A stretch of 64,000 nt of DNA, from contig NZ_FTOV01000001.1 in the NCBI RefSeq assembly GCF_900156825.1, forward strand, positions 186,001 to 250,000, given 5' to 3'. A program made the translations under genes and the position numbers. This document shows, in pieces, positions 26,061 through 35,439 of this stretch. Position 1 is the first letter of the stretch; every line of letters begins with the position of its first letter. The DNA is from Chryseobacterium gambrini (GTDB lineage: Bacteria > Bacteroidota > Bacteroidia > Flavobacteriales > Weeksellaceae). The notes below the pieces were generated by a model, which did no database searches, was not told where the DNA came from, and saw only the letters and a list, made by a program, of their open reading frames with translations.

Positions 26061-26621
26061 TTAAAAGTTAAACTTTAATCCCACACCTGCGGATGGACGG
26101 AACTGTTCCAGATCCGTCCCCCACAAAACTTTTGTACGCCCTTGTAGGACTAATACAAAACGGTCGGACAGGTAGGTTTCAAAAATGAGGCGACCGCCTG
26201 CTCCGTAGATAAAATTATCTTCGCTCAATATTTTCGCACCGTCGTACAGCATCGCTTCGCCCCGGTTGATGGCTTCGTAACCGACCACGCCCGTTACGGC
26301 GAAATTCAGCGTAATGTTCTTACGGGCATCTCCCAACAAAAAGAAGCTGTAACCGCCCTCTGTGGAATAGGTTTCCTGCGGTATGCGCAGGTCTTTGTAA
26401 TCGTGGTACTGGTGGGTATATTCCAACGCCCAAAGCTGGTAATTACCATTTTTACCGTTTATGGTCATTGCTGCGCTGATGTAGTAATCATTGCCAATCT
26501 TATCATTGGACAATACACCTGCACTTATTTCCAATCCCTTCTGCTTCGGCAGCATCCTTTGTGCCTGTGCAGCCGTGATGCCTATCAGGACAAACAGCAC
26601 GGTATAGATACACTTTTTCAT
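26061..26621 (-). CDS. traO: Conjugal transfer protein TraO
   Basis: The 186-residue protein has a signal peptide ending AAQAQ (about residue 20) and a beta-barrel-like body (LEISAGVLSNDKIGNDYYI, VTGVVGYEAINRGE), with an aromatic C-terminal end GVGLKFNF. This matches TraO of the Bacteroidetes mating apparatus, an outer-membrane-associated component. It lies 11 bases from traQ and 20 from traN. Confidence 0.88.
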   Translation of the reverse strand: MKKCIYTVLFVLIGITAAQAQRMLPKQKGLEISAGVLSNDKIGNDYYISAAMTINGKNGNYQLWALEYTHQYHDYKDLRIPQETYSTEGGYSFFLLGDARKNITLNFAVTGVVGYEAINRGEAMLYDGAKILSEDNFIYGAGGRLIFETYLSDRFVLVLQGRTKVLWGTDLEQFRPSAGVGLKFNF

Positions 26622-26641
26622 ATTCTTGCTTTAAAGGGTTA

Positions 26642-27541
26642 TTAAAATTTTAGGTGCATATCGTCAATCAAACGGGCTTTGATTAGGTCGGAATTTTCGA
26701 CCTGCAATGTTTGATGCCTGCCGCCGTTTTTCTCGAAAATCTCAATCAGCAACACCTTATCATCGGCAATGGTAAACTGGTCTAACAGGAAAACATTTTG
26801 TTCGGTCGATTTTCCGGCAATACCGTCCAATGGCTTGTAAGTTCTTAAAGGCGTTAAAGGGCGTTCCTGGACTACGGTGCGTTTGGCTACCTTTTTATCC
26901 ACGACTTTGAAATTGATAAAATCAATCTCGAAAGGCACATTGGTACGGTTTCTCAATTCCGTATGGAAATAGTATTTGCCGTTGTGTATGTAAATCCCTT
27001 TCAGGATAAACTGAATGCCGAAACTTTTAGCCCCGATATGCTTTACAATGCGCTTGTCTTTCTTGTAAATGGTTTCCAGTAACAAGCCTGCCAGTGAGGG
27101 CGAATTGTTGCCCAGTTCCTCGAAAAGCACGTCGTTACCGTTGGCTTTATCCACCGCTTTTTGCATTGTGAGCAGGTCGTAGCTCAATGCCTCCGGGTAG
27201 GAGCTGTAATACACGTTGAAGCTGTAAAAACGCCCGTCATTCGTGATAACGGAGAAATTCGTTTCAGGCTCAAAGTCCCTTACTGATGCTTTTACACGCA
27301 AAACGTTTTCGGCATCTTCGGCTTTCCCCGCAATCAGGTATTCGCTGCCCAAATCCACGTAACGAATGGCGGTCGGGAAAATTAGGTGCGACGTTTTATC
27401 GTAGGTAACTTCCATACGGTACGGTTCTATCTTGCCCAATGCAAGCGGTGTTTTTGCAGTTGCACTATCCTGTGCATAAGTTGTTACGGCAAAGCCGAGT
27501 ATCAGAGCAATAGCCCAAAAGGTTTTTAAATGATTTTTCAT
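26642..27541 (-). CDS. traN: Conjugal transfer protein TraN
   Basis: The 299-residue protein has a signal peptide (to about residue 23, VTTYAQ) and matches TraN, a DUF4138 family component of the outer-membrane part of the mating channel (VirB9-like role). Visible segments are VTYDKTSHLIFPTAIRYVDL, GSEYLIAGKAEDAENVLRVK and NRTNVPFEIDFINFKVVDKK. It sits between traO and traM in standard order. Confidence 0.9.
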   Translation of the reverse strand: MKNHLKTFWAIALILGFAVTTYAQDSATAKTPLALGKIEPYRMEVTYDKTSHLIFPTAIRYVDLGSEYLIAGKAEDAENVLRVKASVRDFEPETNFSVITNDGRFYSFNVYYSSYPEALSYDLLTMQKAVDKANGNDVLFEELGNNSPSLAGLLLETIYKKDKRIVKHIGAKSFGIQFILKGIYIHNGKYYFHTELRNRTNVPFEIDFINFKVVDKKVAKRTVVQERPLTPLRTYKPLDGIAGKSTEQNVFLLDQFTIADDKVLLIEIFEKNGGRHQTLQVENSDLIKARLIDDMHLKF

Positions 27542-27565
27542 TGTTTTATTTATTTGAGTTCAACA

Positions 27566-28915
27566 TTATTTTTTAGATACAAGGAAGACCTGATAGCCTG
27601 CTTTCAGCGTAACCTTTGGCGTTCTTACTTTCTTGGCGAAATAGCCCGAAATACCCTGTACCACGCCACGGCTAAGGTCAGCCGCCACCTGCTGTCCGGC
27701 ATTCTGCGTGAGCATTACGCTTGTTCCTCCGGTCTGGCTCATATTGCCCGCCATTTCAGTAAGGGCATTCATTTCCGGCGAATACGGAACGTACAAACCT
27801 TGTTGCCCGTCCAAATCGTAAATGGTAATATCTACCGGGATGATATTGCCCTCCAGTTCTATCGAGGTAATCTTTAATTGTAGCCTGCCATTCTGAAATT
27901 TGGCATTAGCAGTTACAACCGTTCCTTTTGGAATAGTACGTTGTGGTGTTTGGGCAGGCTCTAATAATCGTAAACGCACACCCGTTTCGCCAATAACCGT
28001 TTGAGCATCGTGTACGCAGGCTTTTATACTATTTTTCGGTTGTACCACCTGCTCCACAGAACCGGCGGTATAAAAACCACGGTTCTTTGTTTCGCTCCAA
28101 TCGGCTAAAAAAGCACTGTCCGTAGGCTCCCGATACAGGGCTGATACGGTGTTCTTTCTTGCAGGCGTAAACGATACAAAATGCTCCTTTTGATTAGCAC
28201 CGGCTGCACCACCAGCACCCGGAGCAGCACCATTAGCAGGGGCGGCAGTTCCGGTATTAGCATTCTGCGGAAGATACTTTGCCGCCATTTCATAGGACTT
28301 CTCCATTAGTTTAAGTTGGTCATCTACGGTGGCAACAGGTGGCACATCTTTTTCCGACAACTTTGCTTTTAGTTCGTCCACTTGCTTACGCAATTCCATT
28401 GTTTCCGAATTGTTGTCCTGATAAAATGAACCCAACGTGCTTTGTGCATTACGGTAACTGTTCAATACAGAATTTCCGTTTCGTCCCGATTTTCTGCCAC
28501 CACCCCCAAAGCCGTTGCTTTCTTCATCTTCTTCAGGTAAACTTTCTTCATTGTCAGCAGATGCAGTATCTTCAGTATTCCAATAATCAGAAAGCGTGGT
28601 CAGTGCATTGCGCTTTTCCTGCTCTTTGCGTTCGAGCATTTCCTGCTCATACGCCTTGCTTTTATCATCGGGCATCCCTGCTCCGGTAGCCTGCGGTACA
28701 GCATCATTCAGCCCGATATTTTCAACTGCCTTTTTATCTTTAGACGGTTTAAATATGAGGTACATACAGCCGAGAAATACCACGCCCATCAAAAGGAAAA
28801 TGATTGGCTTTTTGAGCTTATCCTTATTGCTCTTTTTATTATCCGGCAGATTTGATGCTCCGTTTTGGTCTTCTCCCTCAACGAGAAAGCTGACCCTTTT
28901 TTCATTTTCTTTCAT
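27566..28915 (-). CDS. traM: Conjugal transfer protein TraM
   Basis: The 449-residue protein has one membrane segment near the N-terminus (KKPIIFLLMGVVFLGCMYLI, about residues 35-55), a long low-complexity and coiled-coil periplasmic region with a Gly/Ala-rich stretch (NGAAPGAGGAAGANQ), and a C-terminal TraM/VirB10-like domain (IKACVHDAQTVIGETGVRLR, YSPEMNALTEMAGNMSQTGG). In VirB10 the fold bridges both membranes. It overlaps traL by 14 bases. Confidence 0.9.
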   Translation of the reverse strand: MKENEKRVSFLVEGEDQNGASNLPDNKKSNKDKLKKPIIFLLMGVVFLGCMYLIFKPSKDKKAVENIGLNDAVPQATGAGMPDDKSKAYEQEMLERKEQEKRNALTTLSDYWNTEDTASADNEESLPEEDEESNGFGGGGRKSGRNGNSVLNSYRNAQSTLGSFYQDNNSETMELRKQVDELKAKLSEKDVPPVATVDDQLKLMEKSYEMAAKYLPQNANTGTAAPANGAAPGAGGAAGANQKEHFVSFTPARKNTVSALYREPTDSAFLADWSETKNRGFYTAGSVEQVVQPKNSIKACVHDAQTVIGETGVRLRLLEPAQTPQRTIPKGTVVTANAKFQNGRLQLKITSIELEGNIIPVDITIYDLDGQQGLYVPYSPEMNALTEMAGNMSQTGGTSVMLTQNAGQQVAADLSRGVVQGISGYFAKKVRTPKVTLKAGYQVFLVSKK

Positions 28916-29186
28916 AAATCTGATTTTTTAAAATTGTTGATACACTATCCTGCAACCTTGCAGGGTTTTTACTTTTAAGGACAGGGTTTTCGATATGCTC
29001 TATGACCATACCGTTACCGGACTTTGAGGTATCGTACATCACTTTGCCAATGACCGCTACGGTAAGCAGCAGATAACCCACAAAGAAGTACAGCGTATAT
29101 TGGTGCTGTTTGCGCAAGGGCAACGCCCGCCAACGTTCGTCCAGCTTGTCAAAGTACCTGTCCATATTTGCTCTTAATTTTTTCAT
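28902..29186 (-). CDS. traL: Conjugal transfer protein TraL (DUF3989)
   Basis: The 94-residue protein has a charged N-terminus (RYFDKLDERWRALPLRKQHQ) and one membrane segment (YTLYFFVGYLLLTVAVIGKV). The pattern matches TraL/DUF3989, a small inner-membrane component. The end overlaps the start of traM, indicating translational coupling. Confidence 0.82.
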   Translation of the reverse strand: MKKLRANMDRYFDKLDERWRALPLRKQHQYTLYFFVGYLLLTVAVIGKVMYDTSKSGNGMVIEHIENPVLKSKNPARLQDSVSTILKNQIYERK

Positions 29187-29204
29187 AGCCTTACTATTTC
29201 TGTG

Positions 29205-29633
29205 TTACAGCTTGAAACGCTTAGGACTTTTACCCGCCTGTTGCTTCGGCGCATCGTTAACCAGTGCGACCGCTTCCGTTAATTTGGGTGCGGACATTAC
29301 GGACAGGTTTGCCAGTTCCGATTTTTTGAGTAATTGCCCAAAGCCGTCTTTCTTCGCTACCTCCATACGGCTCAATGAGAATTTGCCATTCAGGTACTTT
29401 ACCCACATACTGCATTCTACACGGGGCTTGTCATCGCCCGACCATTGCAGGTAGCCTGTCAGCAGTAAGTCCTGCTTAGGCAAAGTATCTGCCCCTTTTT
29501 GGCAGCTTTCGAGGTATTCGCTGATACTGTCTTTCAGCTTTCCGGCATACGAACCCTGCGTATGGAAATACCCATTATATCCTTTATCGGTAAGGATTTT
29601 TGCGAACGTGCTTAAATCTGATAATGCTTCCAT
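29205..29633 (-). CDS. Hypothetical protein inserted between traK and traL
   Basis: A 142-residue soluble protein with no signal peptide. It contains GYLQWSGDDKPRVECSMWVK and ends in KSPKRFKL. In the CTnDOT order traK is followed directly by traL, so this is an extra gene in the operon. Spacing to both neighbours is short (12 and 18 bases), so it is co-transcribed with the transfer genes. Its role is unknown. Confidence 0.6.
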   Translation of the reverse strand: MEALSDLSTFAKILTDKGYNGYFHTQGSYAGKLKDSISEYLESCQKGADTLPKQDLLLTGYLQWSGDDKPRVECSMWVKYLNGKFSLSRMEVAKKDGFGQLLKKSELANLSVMSAPKLTEAVALVNDAPKQQAGKSPKRFKL

Positions 29634-29645
29634 AAGATTGTTTTT

Positions 29646-30269
29646 TTAGCGTTCGATAACCTCTATATCCTTATTTTCCACGACTGCAAATTTTTCAATA
29701 TTGAAGCCCTGCGGATTGTTGTCGGAACGAACGGAGTTGACGAGATAGCAGGAAGTAATCAAGTTGCGCCTGGTTACGTTGCTTGACCGGATAATGAACT
29801 GTTTGGCATAGGTACGCACTGCATACGGGTAGTTGTCGAAGTTGCACACGACACTATCCACCTCTATGCGTTGCTGTACGTTCCCCGAAATGATACGGCT
29901 GTAATAACCCTTTTCCGACAAGTCTTTGTAGTAATCAAAAGCACTTTTATCGGCAAGGTTGAACGCACGTTTCATATTGCTTTCAATAGCGTTCTTGTCG
30001 GGTGCAAGCGTAAAGAACAGTTCGTGAAATCTCCTGACGTGTTCCCTTGCTTCAACCGGGCGGTTGATGCTCGCATCCTGCGACAAGGCAAGCATCAGGG
30101 ATTTGCCGTTATCCAGTACATAGATTTTTTGGCGTTGTTCTTCTGCAAAGCGGTAGGAACGCCATACGGCGTAACCTACCACGCTAATGCAGAGAACCGC
30201 AAACACAATGGCATATAATCTTATCTGCCTAAAGCTGTTTTCGATATTTCTTAGCGTTTTAAATTCCAT
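29646..30269 (-). CDS. traK: Conjugal transfer protein TraK
   Basis: The 207-residue protein starts MEFKTLRNIENSFRQIRLYA, then a membrane segment (IVFAVLCISVVGYAVW), and carries RPVEAREHVRRFHELFFTLA and NPQGFNIEKFAVVENKDIE. This matches TraK, the VirB8-like inner-membrane component that assembles the channel. It is in standard position downstream of traJ. Confidence 0.9.
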   Translation of the reverse strand: MEFKTLRNIENSFRQIRLYAIVFAVLCISVVGYAVWRSYRFAEEQRQKIYVLDNGKSLMLALSQDASINRPVEAREHVRRFHELFFTLAPDKNAIESNMKRAFNLADKSAFDYYKDLSEKGYYSRIISGNVQQRIEVDSVVCNFDNYPYAVRTYAKQFIIRSSNVTRRNLITSCYLVNSVRSDNNPQGFNIEKFAVVENKDIEVIER

Positions 30270-30288
30270 TTTTTAGAATGATTAATGA

Positions 30289-31284
30289 TTATTTATTCAT
30301 CAGTTTACCGCCGATGTTTCCAACTGTTGAGCCTGCGCCTGCTCCGGCGATGTTTCCGGCTTTCATTGCTGTGGAGTTTACATTGCGGGTAAAGTTTCCT
30401 GCGCCTCCGGCTTGGATTACCCAACCTGTTACTGTCGGGATAGTAAAGTACCCGATGATGCCGATAATCATAAAAATGATGTACACGGTATTGCTCGTAT
30501 CAGGTATATAGGTGGGGTCGGCAAGCATTGCTATATCCCTTTCTAAAATGAGGGATTGTATTCTTGCCAACATTGAGCTGAACAAGTCCGAAACGGGAAG
30601 CCACAGGTAAACGCTGACGTACCTCGTGAGCCATTGCGTGAGCGTGGACTGAAAGCCATCCCATACGGAAATAGCAAAGGCTATTGGTCCGAGTATAGAG
30701 AGGACTATCAAGAAAAACGTTCGTATGGTATCAATGACCAAAGCTGCCGCCTGAAATAGTATTTCCAGTAGATTGCGAAACCAATCCTTTATGGCTTTCT
30801 CTATCTTGTAGGCTTGCCTGTCCATATACATACCCGCCATTGTGCCAATGTCGGAGGGCGACCAACCAAGTTCGTCCAGTTTCTTATCAAACTCTTCGTC
30901 TGATACCATATAGGCGGTTTCGGGGTTCCTGACCATTGCCTCGTATTCCAACTGGTCTTTCTGTTGTTGCAACTTGTTCAGGTCAAGCACCTGGTCTTCG
31001 AGTATTTGGTGGGTTCCTACTACCACCGGGCTTAATACCGCATTGATGGTTCCCAAAACGATGGTAGGAAAGAACATTATGCAAAGCCCCAAAGCGAACG
31101 GGCGCAGCAAAGGGAACATATCAATAGGTTCGGCACGGCTTAAAGCCTGCCAAACCTTTAATGCCACATAGAACAATGCTCCCAATCCCGCCAAACCTTT
31201 AGCGATTGCCGCCATATCGCCTGCAAGCGGCATCATATCATCATAAAGCGACCGCAGGAGTTCGTGAAGATTATCCCATTCCAT
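30289..31284 (-). CDS. traJ: Conjugal transfer protein TraJ
   Basis: The 331-residue protein has several membrane segments (MAAIAKGLAGLGALFYVALK; RPFALGLCIMFFPTIVLG; FLIVLSILGPIAFAISVW; YIIFMIIGIIGYFTIP) and a Gly/Ala-rich tail. It matches TraJ, the VirB6-like polytopic channel component. Its start lies 2 bases after the original end of traI (31287), and the whole operon reads on the minus strand. Confidence 0.9.
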   Translation of the reverse strand: MEWDNLHELLRSLYDDMMPLAGDMAAIAKGLAGLGALFYVALKVWQALSRAEPIDMFPLLRPFALGLCIMFFPTIVLGTINAVLSPVVVGTHQILEDQVLDLNKLQQQKDQLEYEAMVRNPETAYMVSDEEFDKKLDELGWSPSDIGTMAGMYMDRQAYKIEKAIKDWFRNLLEILFQAAALVIDTIRTFFLIVLSILGPIAFAISVWDGFQSTLTQWLTRYVSVYLWLPVSDLFSSMLARIQSLILERDIAMLADPTYIPDTSNTVYIIFMIIGIIGYFTIPTVTGWVIQAGGAGNFTRNVNSTAMKAGNIAGAGAGSTVGNIGGKLMNK

Positions 31285-31286
31285 AG

Positions 31287-31920
31287 TTACCAGTATTTTT
31301 GGTTAGCAGTTCCGTAGAGTTCAAGCACTCTTTGGGCATCGTTTTTCTTTTTCGCTCTTAGGTAGCTTACAGAAATGTTCTTGTTGGTGTAGTAGCGTAC
31401 AAGACTGTGGTAATCCTTAACCTCTTTTGTACACACGGTCAATCACATCCATACGCTCTTTGTCATTCAGCGAAAGGCTTGATGAGGTTATAATCTGCTT
31501 CAATTCTTTCAGCAGTTCGGTACTTTCATTGAGCAGAGCCGAATAACCGTTGCCGATAGCGGTCAGTTCCTGCGGTGTGAAATTTGGATCGTTCATCATC
31601 TTACCGAAATTTTGCACATACATTTCGGAAACATCGCCCACCAACAAAACCGTTTGCTGCACCTTGCGGGCATCTTTCACAAGGTTGTTGATGGCTTTCA
31701 GCTTGTCGTAGTATTCCTTGCCCCGGTCATACACTTTTTTCACTTCGTTAAAGTTTTTTATCACGTTACTCACGGTGGAAGAAGTCTGCACGATTTCGTT
31801 TGCAGAGTTGATAATGCCCGAAGCCAAATTAGCGGGGTCGGTTACAACCCACTGGGCTTTTGCTGACGGTGCTACGGCAAGCATAAGTGCCGTACACACC
31901 AGATACAATACTTTTTTCAT
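31287..31920 (-). pseudogene. traI: traI (DUF4141 conjugal transfer protein) with frameshift
   Basis: The first frame (31417-31920) gives 167 residues with a signal peptide (SAKAQ) and the TraI body, ending DRVYKRG then a stop. The remaining C-terminus is intact in the next frame: VKDYHSLVRYYTNKNISVS, then YLRAKKKNDAQRVLELYG and a closing KYW, with its stop at 31287, 2 bases before traJ. The full gene would encode about 210 residues, the usual TraI length. A single extra G around 31420-31422 explains the break. TraI is a VirB5-like exported component. Confidence 0.8.
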
Positions 31921-31948
31921 TGTTTCTGAATTTTTAAATTGTTAATGA

Positions 31949-34453
31949 CTATTGATTTGAATTGTCCCGCCTTTGCATTGCGATATGCTTAATGGCGAGT
32001 TCTACATTACCGTCCAATTCGGAAGCAAGCTGCATTACTTCCATTTTTTCGGTTTCTTCGGTCGTGTAAGCGAGGTATTCCTCCAAACTAACTTCGGTGG
32101 CATAGACTGCCGAGTGCGTACCACCTAAGCCAATCCAAACCTCTTTGTAAAGTCGGCTCGCATCGTTGTTCATATTGATGGAAAGTACCTGCCCTTTCTC
32201 TTTGTCCGTAAGTCCGAGCATCGCCTGTATGTCATCAAACTTGTTCATATACTTGCGTTGGTCAAGCAGGATTTTACAGTCGGAGTTATTGATGATACTT
32301 TCTTTCACAATGGGCGACTGGATAATATCATCGACCTCTTGCGTTACGACAATCGCTTCGCCGAAAAATTTGCGGACGGTTTTAAACAGGTACTTGATGT
32401 ATTCCGCCATTCCCTCTTTGGCAATCGCTTTCCAGGCTTCTTCAATCAGGATGAGCTTGCGAATACCTTTCAATCGGCGCATCTTGTTGATGAACACCTC
32501 CATAATGATAATCGTGACTATGGGAAAGAGGATTTTGTGGTCTTTAATCGCATCAATTTCAAACACGATAAAGCGTTTGGAAAGCAGGTCTAACTGCTTG
32601 TTTGAGTTCAGCAGGTAATCGTATTCGCCACCCTTGTAATAGGGTTCGAGTACGTTCAGAAAGTTGGCAATGTCAAAGTCTTTTTCCCTTACCTGCTTTT
32701 CCTCCAATACCTTGCGGTAATCGCCCTTTACATACTCATAAAAACCGTTGAATGAGGGATAAACATCTTGGTGCTTGATACGCTCGATATAACCGCTTAC
32801 CGCATTGGAAAGGGCAACTTCTTCAGAACGGGTTGGTGGTTCATCATCACGTTTCCATAAAGTCAGTATCAAAGTCTTGATACTTTCCCTTTTCTCAATA
32901 TCAAAGACGCCGTCATCAGTATAGAAAGGATTAAAGGCAATCGGGTTGTCTTCGGTGTAAGTGAAGTAAACACCGTCTTCGCCTTTGGTCTTTCCTTTGA
33001 TGAGTTCGCATAAGCCCTGATAAGAGTTACCCGTATCTACGAGCAGGACGTGAGCACCCTGTTCGTAATACTGTCTTACCATATGGTTTGTAAAGAACGA
33101 TTTACCACTGCCTGATGGCCCTAATATGAACTTGTTCCGGTTCGTGATGATACCCCGCTTCATAGGCAGGTCGGAAATATCCAAATGGATAGGTTTTCCG
33201 GTCAGTCGGTCAGCCATCTTGATACCAAACGGCGAGGGCGAATTATGGTAATTGGTTTCTTCTGTAAAGAAGCACAGCGCAGGCTCAATAAATGTGTAAA
33301 AACTTTCTTCACTCGGAAAGTCGCCTGCATTGCCCGGCATTCCAGCCCAGTACAAAGTAGCTACATCCGTTGTGTTGTGCCGAGGCTTACACTCCATCAG
33401 TGCCAACGCACTACCGCAATCATTTTTTAGCTGTTTCAGTTCCGCAGGGTCTTCTGACCACGCCATAATATTGAAGTGCGCACGAACAGAAGACAGCCCG
33501 AAGCTGTGCGCTTCGTTCAGGTACTTTTCTATCCACTCTTTGTTGATTTGGTTGGCACGGCTGTACCTTGCCAGTGAGTGCATATTACGGGCAGATTTCT
33601 CAAACTTTTGCAGGTTGTCTTCACTGTTATCCAAAAACAAATACTGGTTGTAGATGTGGTTGCAGCTCAACAGCAAACCCACGGGTGCGGCGAATGACAA
33701 ACGGCAGTCGCTACGGTCGGTGGATAGCTTTTCAAAACGGGTATCTGCCGATACGGTTCCGGGCAGGTCGTCTGTGTCTGACAAGATGTGCAGGCTTAAC
33801 CTTTTGTTGCCAATGCGTACTTCTTCGTTTCCAAGTGCGATGTCCTGCATTGGTGTTCCGGCTCCCCTCGATAGCGTGAGGTACTGCTCCAGTAATCCCT
33901 GTGTATCTTCCGTACCGATGATTTCATCTTCGGTCAGGCATTTCAGGCTTACAAAACCGCTATCGTTCACGATACGCTCAAATTGGGCGACCGCCTCCAT
34001 AAAGCGATGTATCGTTTCCTTGTTCCTGATTTCCTTTGGTATCAGTGTGCCTTTGCAAAGCGAACTGAAGTTGCTTTGCATCCGCATTCTTTCCTTAGTG
34101 GTCTTCGTCAAGAACAGGTAACAATAATGGTTCAGGAACGGTCGCTCGTTGAAATGGCGTTGATAAGACTTTGATAAAAAACTTTGGTCTTCTATTGACA
34201 GATCGGGCGCATAGCTTTCCTTGATGTACCAATCCTGTTTGTGAATGACCGTAAAATCAGGCAGGGTTTTAATCGCTTTGTGCCAGGCGGAATGTATGGC
34301 TTCGTATTCCGCAGAAGCGACTGTGAACAGTTCCGGCAGGCGCACTTCAAAGCAGGCGGTAATGTCCGCATCTTTGGATAAGATGCAGTTGTTCTCTACT
34401 GCCAGCAACGGAAATTTGTTTTCCAGTGTGGTGGTCTTTGCTACATTTCTCAT
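31949..34453 (-). CDS. traG: Conjugation ATPase TraG (VirB4 family)
   Basis: The 834-residue protein is the VirB4-type ATPase of the mating channel. Walker A GPSGSGKSFF lies near residue 444, Walker B KLILIEEAWKAIA near residue 655, and QEVDDIIQS and ILLDQRKYMNKFDDIQAM follow. The N-terminal half is the TraG/VirB4 N-domain with TKTTKERMRMQSNFSSL. It acts at the inner membrane to assemble or energise the channel. Its start overlaps the end of traF by 4 bases. Confidence 0.93.
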   Translation of the reverse strand: MRNVAKTTTLENKFPLLAVENNCILSKDADITACFEVRLPELFTVASAEYEAIHSAWHKAIKTLPDFTVIHKQDWYIKESYAPDLSIEDQSFLSKSYQRHFNERPFLNHYCYLFLTKTTKERMRMQSNFSSLCKGTLIPKEIRNKETIHRFMEAVAQFERIVNDSGFVSLKCLTEDEIIGTEDTQGLLEQYLTLSRGAGTPMQDIALGNEEVRIGNKRLSLHILSDTDDLPGTVSADTRFEKLSTDRSDCRLSFAAPVGLLLSCNHIYNQYLFLDNSEDNLQKFEKSARNMHSLARYSRANQINKEWIEKYLNEAHSFGLSSVRAHFNIMAWSEDPAELKQLKNDCGSALALMECKPRHNTTDVATLYWAGMPGNAGDFPSEESFYTFIEPALCFFTEETNYHNSPSPFGIKMADRLTGKPIHLDISDLPMKRGIITNRNKFILGPSGSGKSFFTNHMVRQYYEQGAHVLLVDTGNSYQGLCELIKGKTKGEDGVYFTYTEDNPIAFNPFYTDDGVFDIEKRESIKTLILTLWKRDDEPPTRSEEVALSNAVSGYIERIKHQDVYPSFNGFYEYVKGDYRKVLEEKQVREKDFDIANFLNVLEPYYKGGEYDYLLNSNKQLDLLSKRFIVFEIDAIKDHKILFPIVTIIIMEVFINKMRRLKGIRKLILIEEAWKAIAKEGMAEYIKYLFKTVRKFFGEAIVVTQEVDDIIQSPIVKESIINNSDCKILLDQRKYMNKFDDIQAMLGLTDKEKGQVLSINMNNDASRLYKEVWIGLGGTHSAVYATEVSLEEYLAYTTEETEKMEVMQLASELDGNVELAIKHIAMQRRDNSNQ

Positions 34454-34779
34454 ACGGCATTCTGTTTAGGTGTGAATTTTAAATAGCGGTGTACAGGCTT
34501 GCGGCAGATGATGTAGCGGGGATGCCTTTTATTGCCTGCAATTTTCATCAGCCCGTGTTCGCCGTACTTCCTGTTCAGCGAAAAGGTCTGCCATACGATG
34601 AGCGAAGCACAGCCTGCTCCGAGGAACAGGCAGATGTAAGAGTTTACGCCTGCCATATACAGTATCATCACGAGGATAAGCGTACCGAGCAGCCCGCCTG
34701 CGAAAATGAACAGGTATTGTGCTTTCAGCCCTTTAAATTCCACCGTCCTGCCGATGCCTTTGTTGATATTGTAATTCAT
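34450..34779 (-). CDS. traF: Conjugal transfer protein TraF (DUF4133)
   Basis: The protein is 109 residues from MNYNINKGIGRTVEFKGLKA at 34779; a longer frame to 34854 overlaps traE and is rejected. Two membrane segments follow (QYLFIFAGGLLGTLILVMIL and YICLFLGAGCASLIVWQTF). It matches TraF/DUF4133, a VirB3-like inner-membrane protein, and lies between traE and traG as expected. Confidence 0.9.
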   Translation of the reverse strand: MNYNINKGIGRTVEFKGLKAQYLFIFAGGLLGTLILVMILYMAGVNSYICLFLGAGCASLIVWQTFSLNRKYGEHGLMKIAGNKRHPRYIICRKPVHRYLKFTPKQNAV

Positions 34780-34790
34780 AAGGCAAAGGA

Positions 34791-35096
34791 TTAAAGGAAG
34801 AATGAACGCAGGATAGTAGCGGCAACAATCAGGAAGATACACGCACCGAACCACGAAGCTGCGGTCTTACTCGTGTCGGGGTCGCCGGAACTGAATTTGT
34901 TGTACACCTTAACGCCCCCGATTAACCCGACGACTGCACCGATGGCGTAGATTAACTGCGTTGCGGGGTCGAAATAACTTGTTACCATTTGGGTAGCCTC
35001 GTTGATACCTGCCGAGCCGTTTCCCTGTGCGAACGCACCAATTCCTGACAGCATTGCCACGGCTGCCAGTAAAACTTTTTTTCTCTGTTTTTCCAT
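34791..35096 (-). CDS. traE: Conjugal transfer protein TraE (DUF4134)
   Basis: The 101-residue protein has an N-terminal signal/membrane segment (VLLAAVAMLSGIGAFAQ), then YFDPATQLIYAIGAVVGLIG, the GDPDTSKTAASWFGACIFL motif and a C-terminal membrane helix. This is the DUF4134 family, a VirB2-like small membrane (pilin-type) protein. It is the first gene of the main tra operon on this strand. Confidence 0.9.
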   Translation of the reverse strand: MEKQRKKVLLAAVAMLSGIGAFAQGNGSAGINEATQMVTSYFDPATQLIYAIGAVVGLIGGVKVYNKFSSGDPDTSKTAASWFGACIFLIVAATILRSFFL

Positions 35097-35439
35097 AATT
35101 GAAACACATTAATTTGTTACTGTTTATCCCGCACCTTGCGAGCTTTCGGGACAAATGTCTTGTGGAAAAAGAGGCGTTATGAGAAAGTGGCAGTCAAAGG
35201 AAGTGTTTGGCTGTGAGTGGCTTTGCAACAAGCATTTGAGCATAAAAAAAAGCCAAACTTTTTACGGTTTGAGGTTACGTTTCAATAATAACTATTATGG
35301 ATTTTGCACTTTTATTCTATAGAAGCGGTTATCTGTCACTCAAAACGAGCCAAAATCCAAAGTTTATAGCTGAAAGCTTTCGCAAACGAAACCAAATTAG
35401 TAGATTTGCCAAAAGTGTCAAGAAATAAATTTCAAGATT
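35097..35439. promoter_or_regulatory. Leader/promoter gap between traE and the defence cassette
   Basis: The gap holds no gene. TCCCG (35127-35131) and CGGGA (35147-35151) form a stem in the leader of the traE transcript, and repeat locus 2 lies at 35187-35221. On the plus strand TAGATTTG (35401-35408) is a -7 box for the HTH gene at 35440, preceded by a small palindrome TTTCG CAAA CGAAA (35378-35391) that could be the operator of the HTH controller. Confidence 0.5.
35187..35221 (+). repeat. 20-bp-period repeat, locus 2
   Basis: GGAAGTGTTTGGC (35199-35211) is flanked at 7-base spacing by partial units ending GTGGC (35187-35191) and beginning GGC (35219-35221). It lies 90 to 125 bases upstream of traE. 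Confidence 0.6.

Noticed and set aside
27600..27645. TTTGGC and CTTGGC in traM as another copy of the 20-bp-period motif
   Set aside because: Spacing is not 20 bases and the GGCAG half is missing; coding sequence explains it.
33330..34174. Long plus-strand frames opposite traG
   Set aside because: They lie fully inside the VirB4-type ATPase gene and are its antisense shadow.
35378..35391. TTTCG CAAA CGAAA as a proven controller operator
   Set aside because: Only 5-bp arms and a single site; listed as a possibility in the gap entry but not as its own feature.
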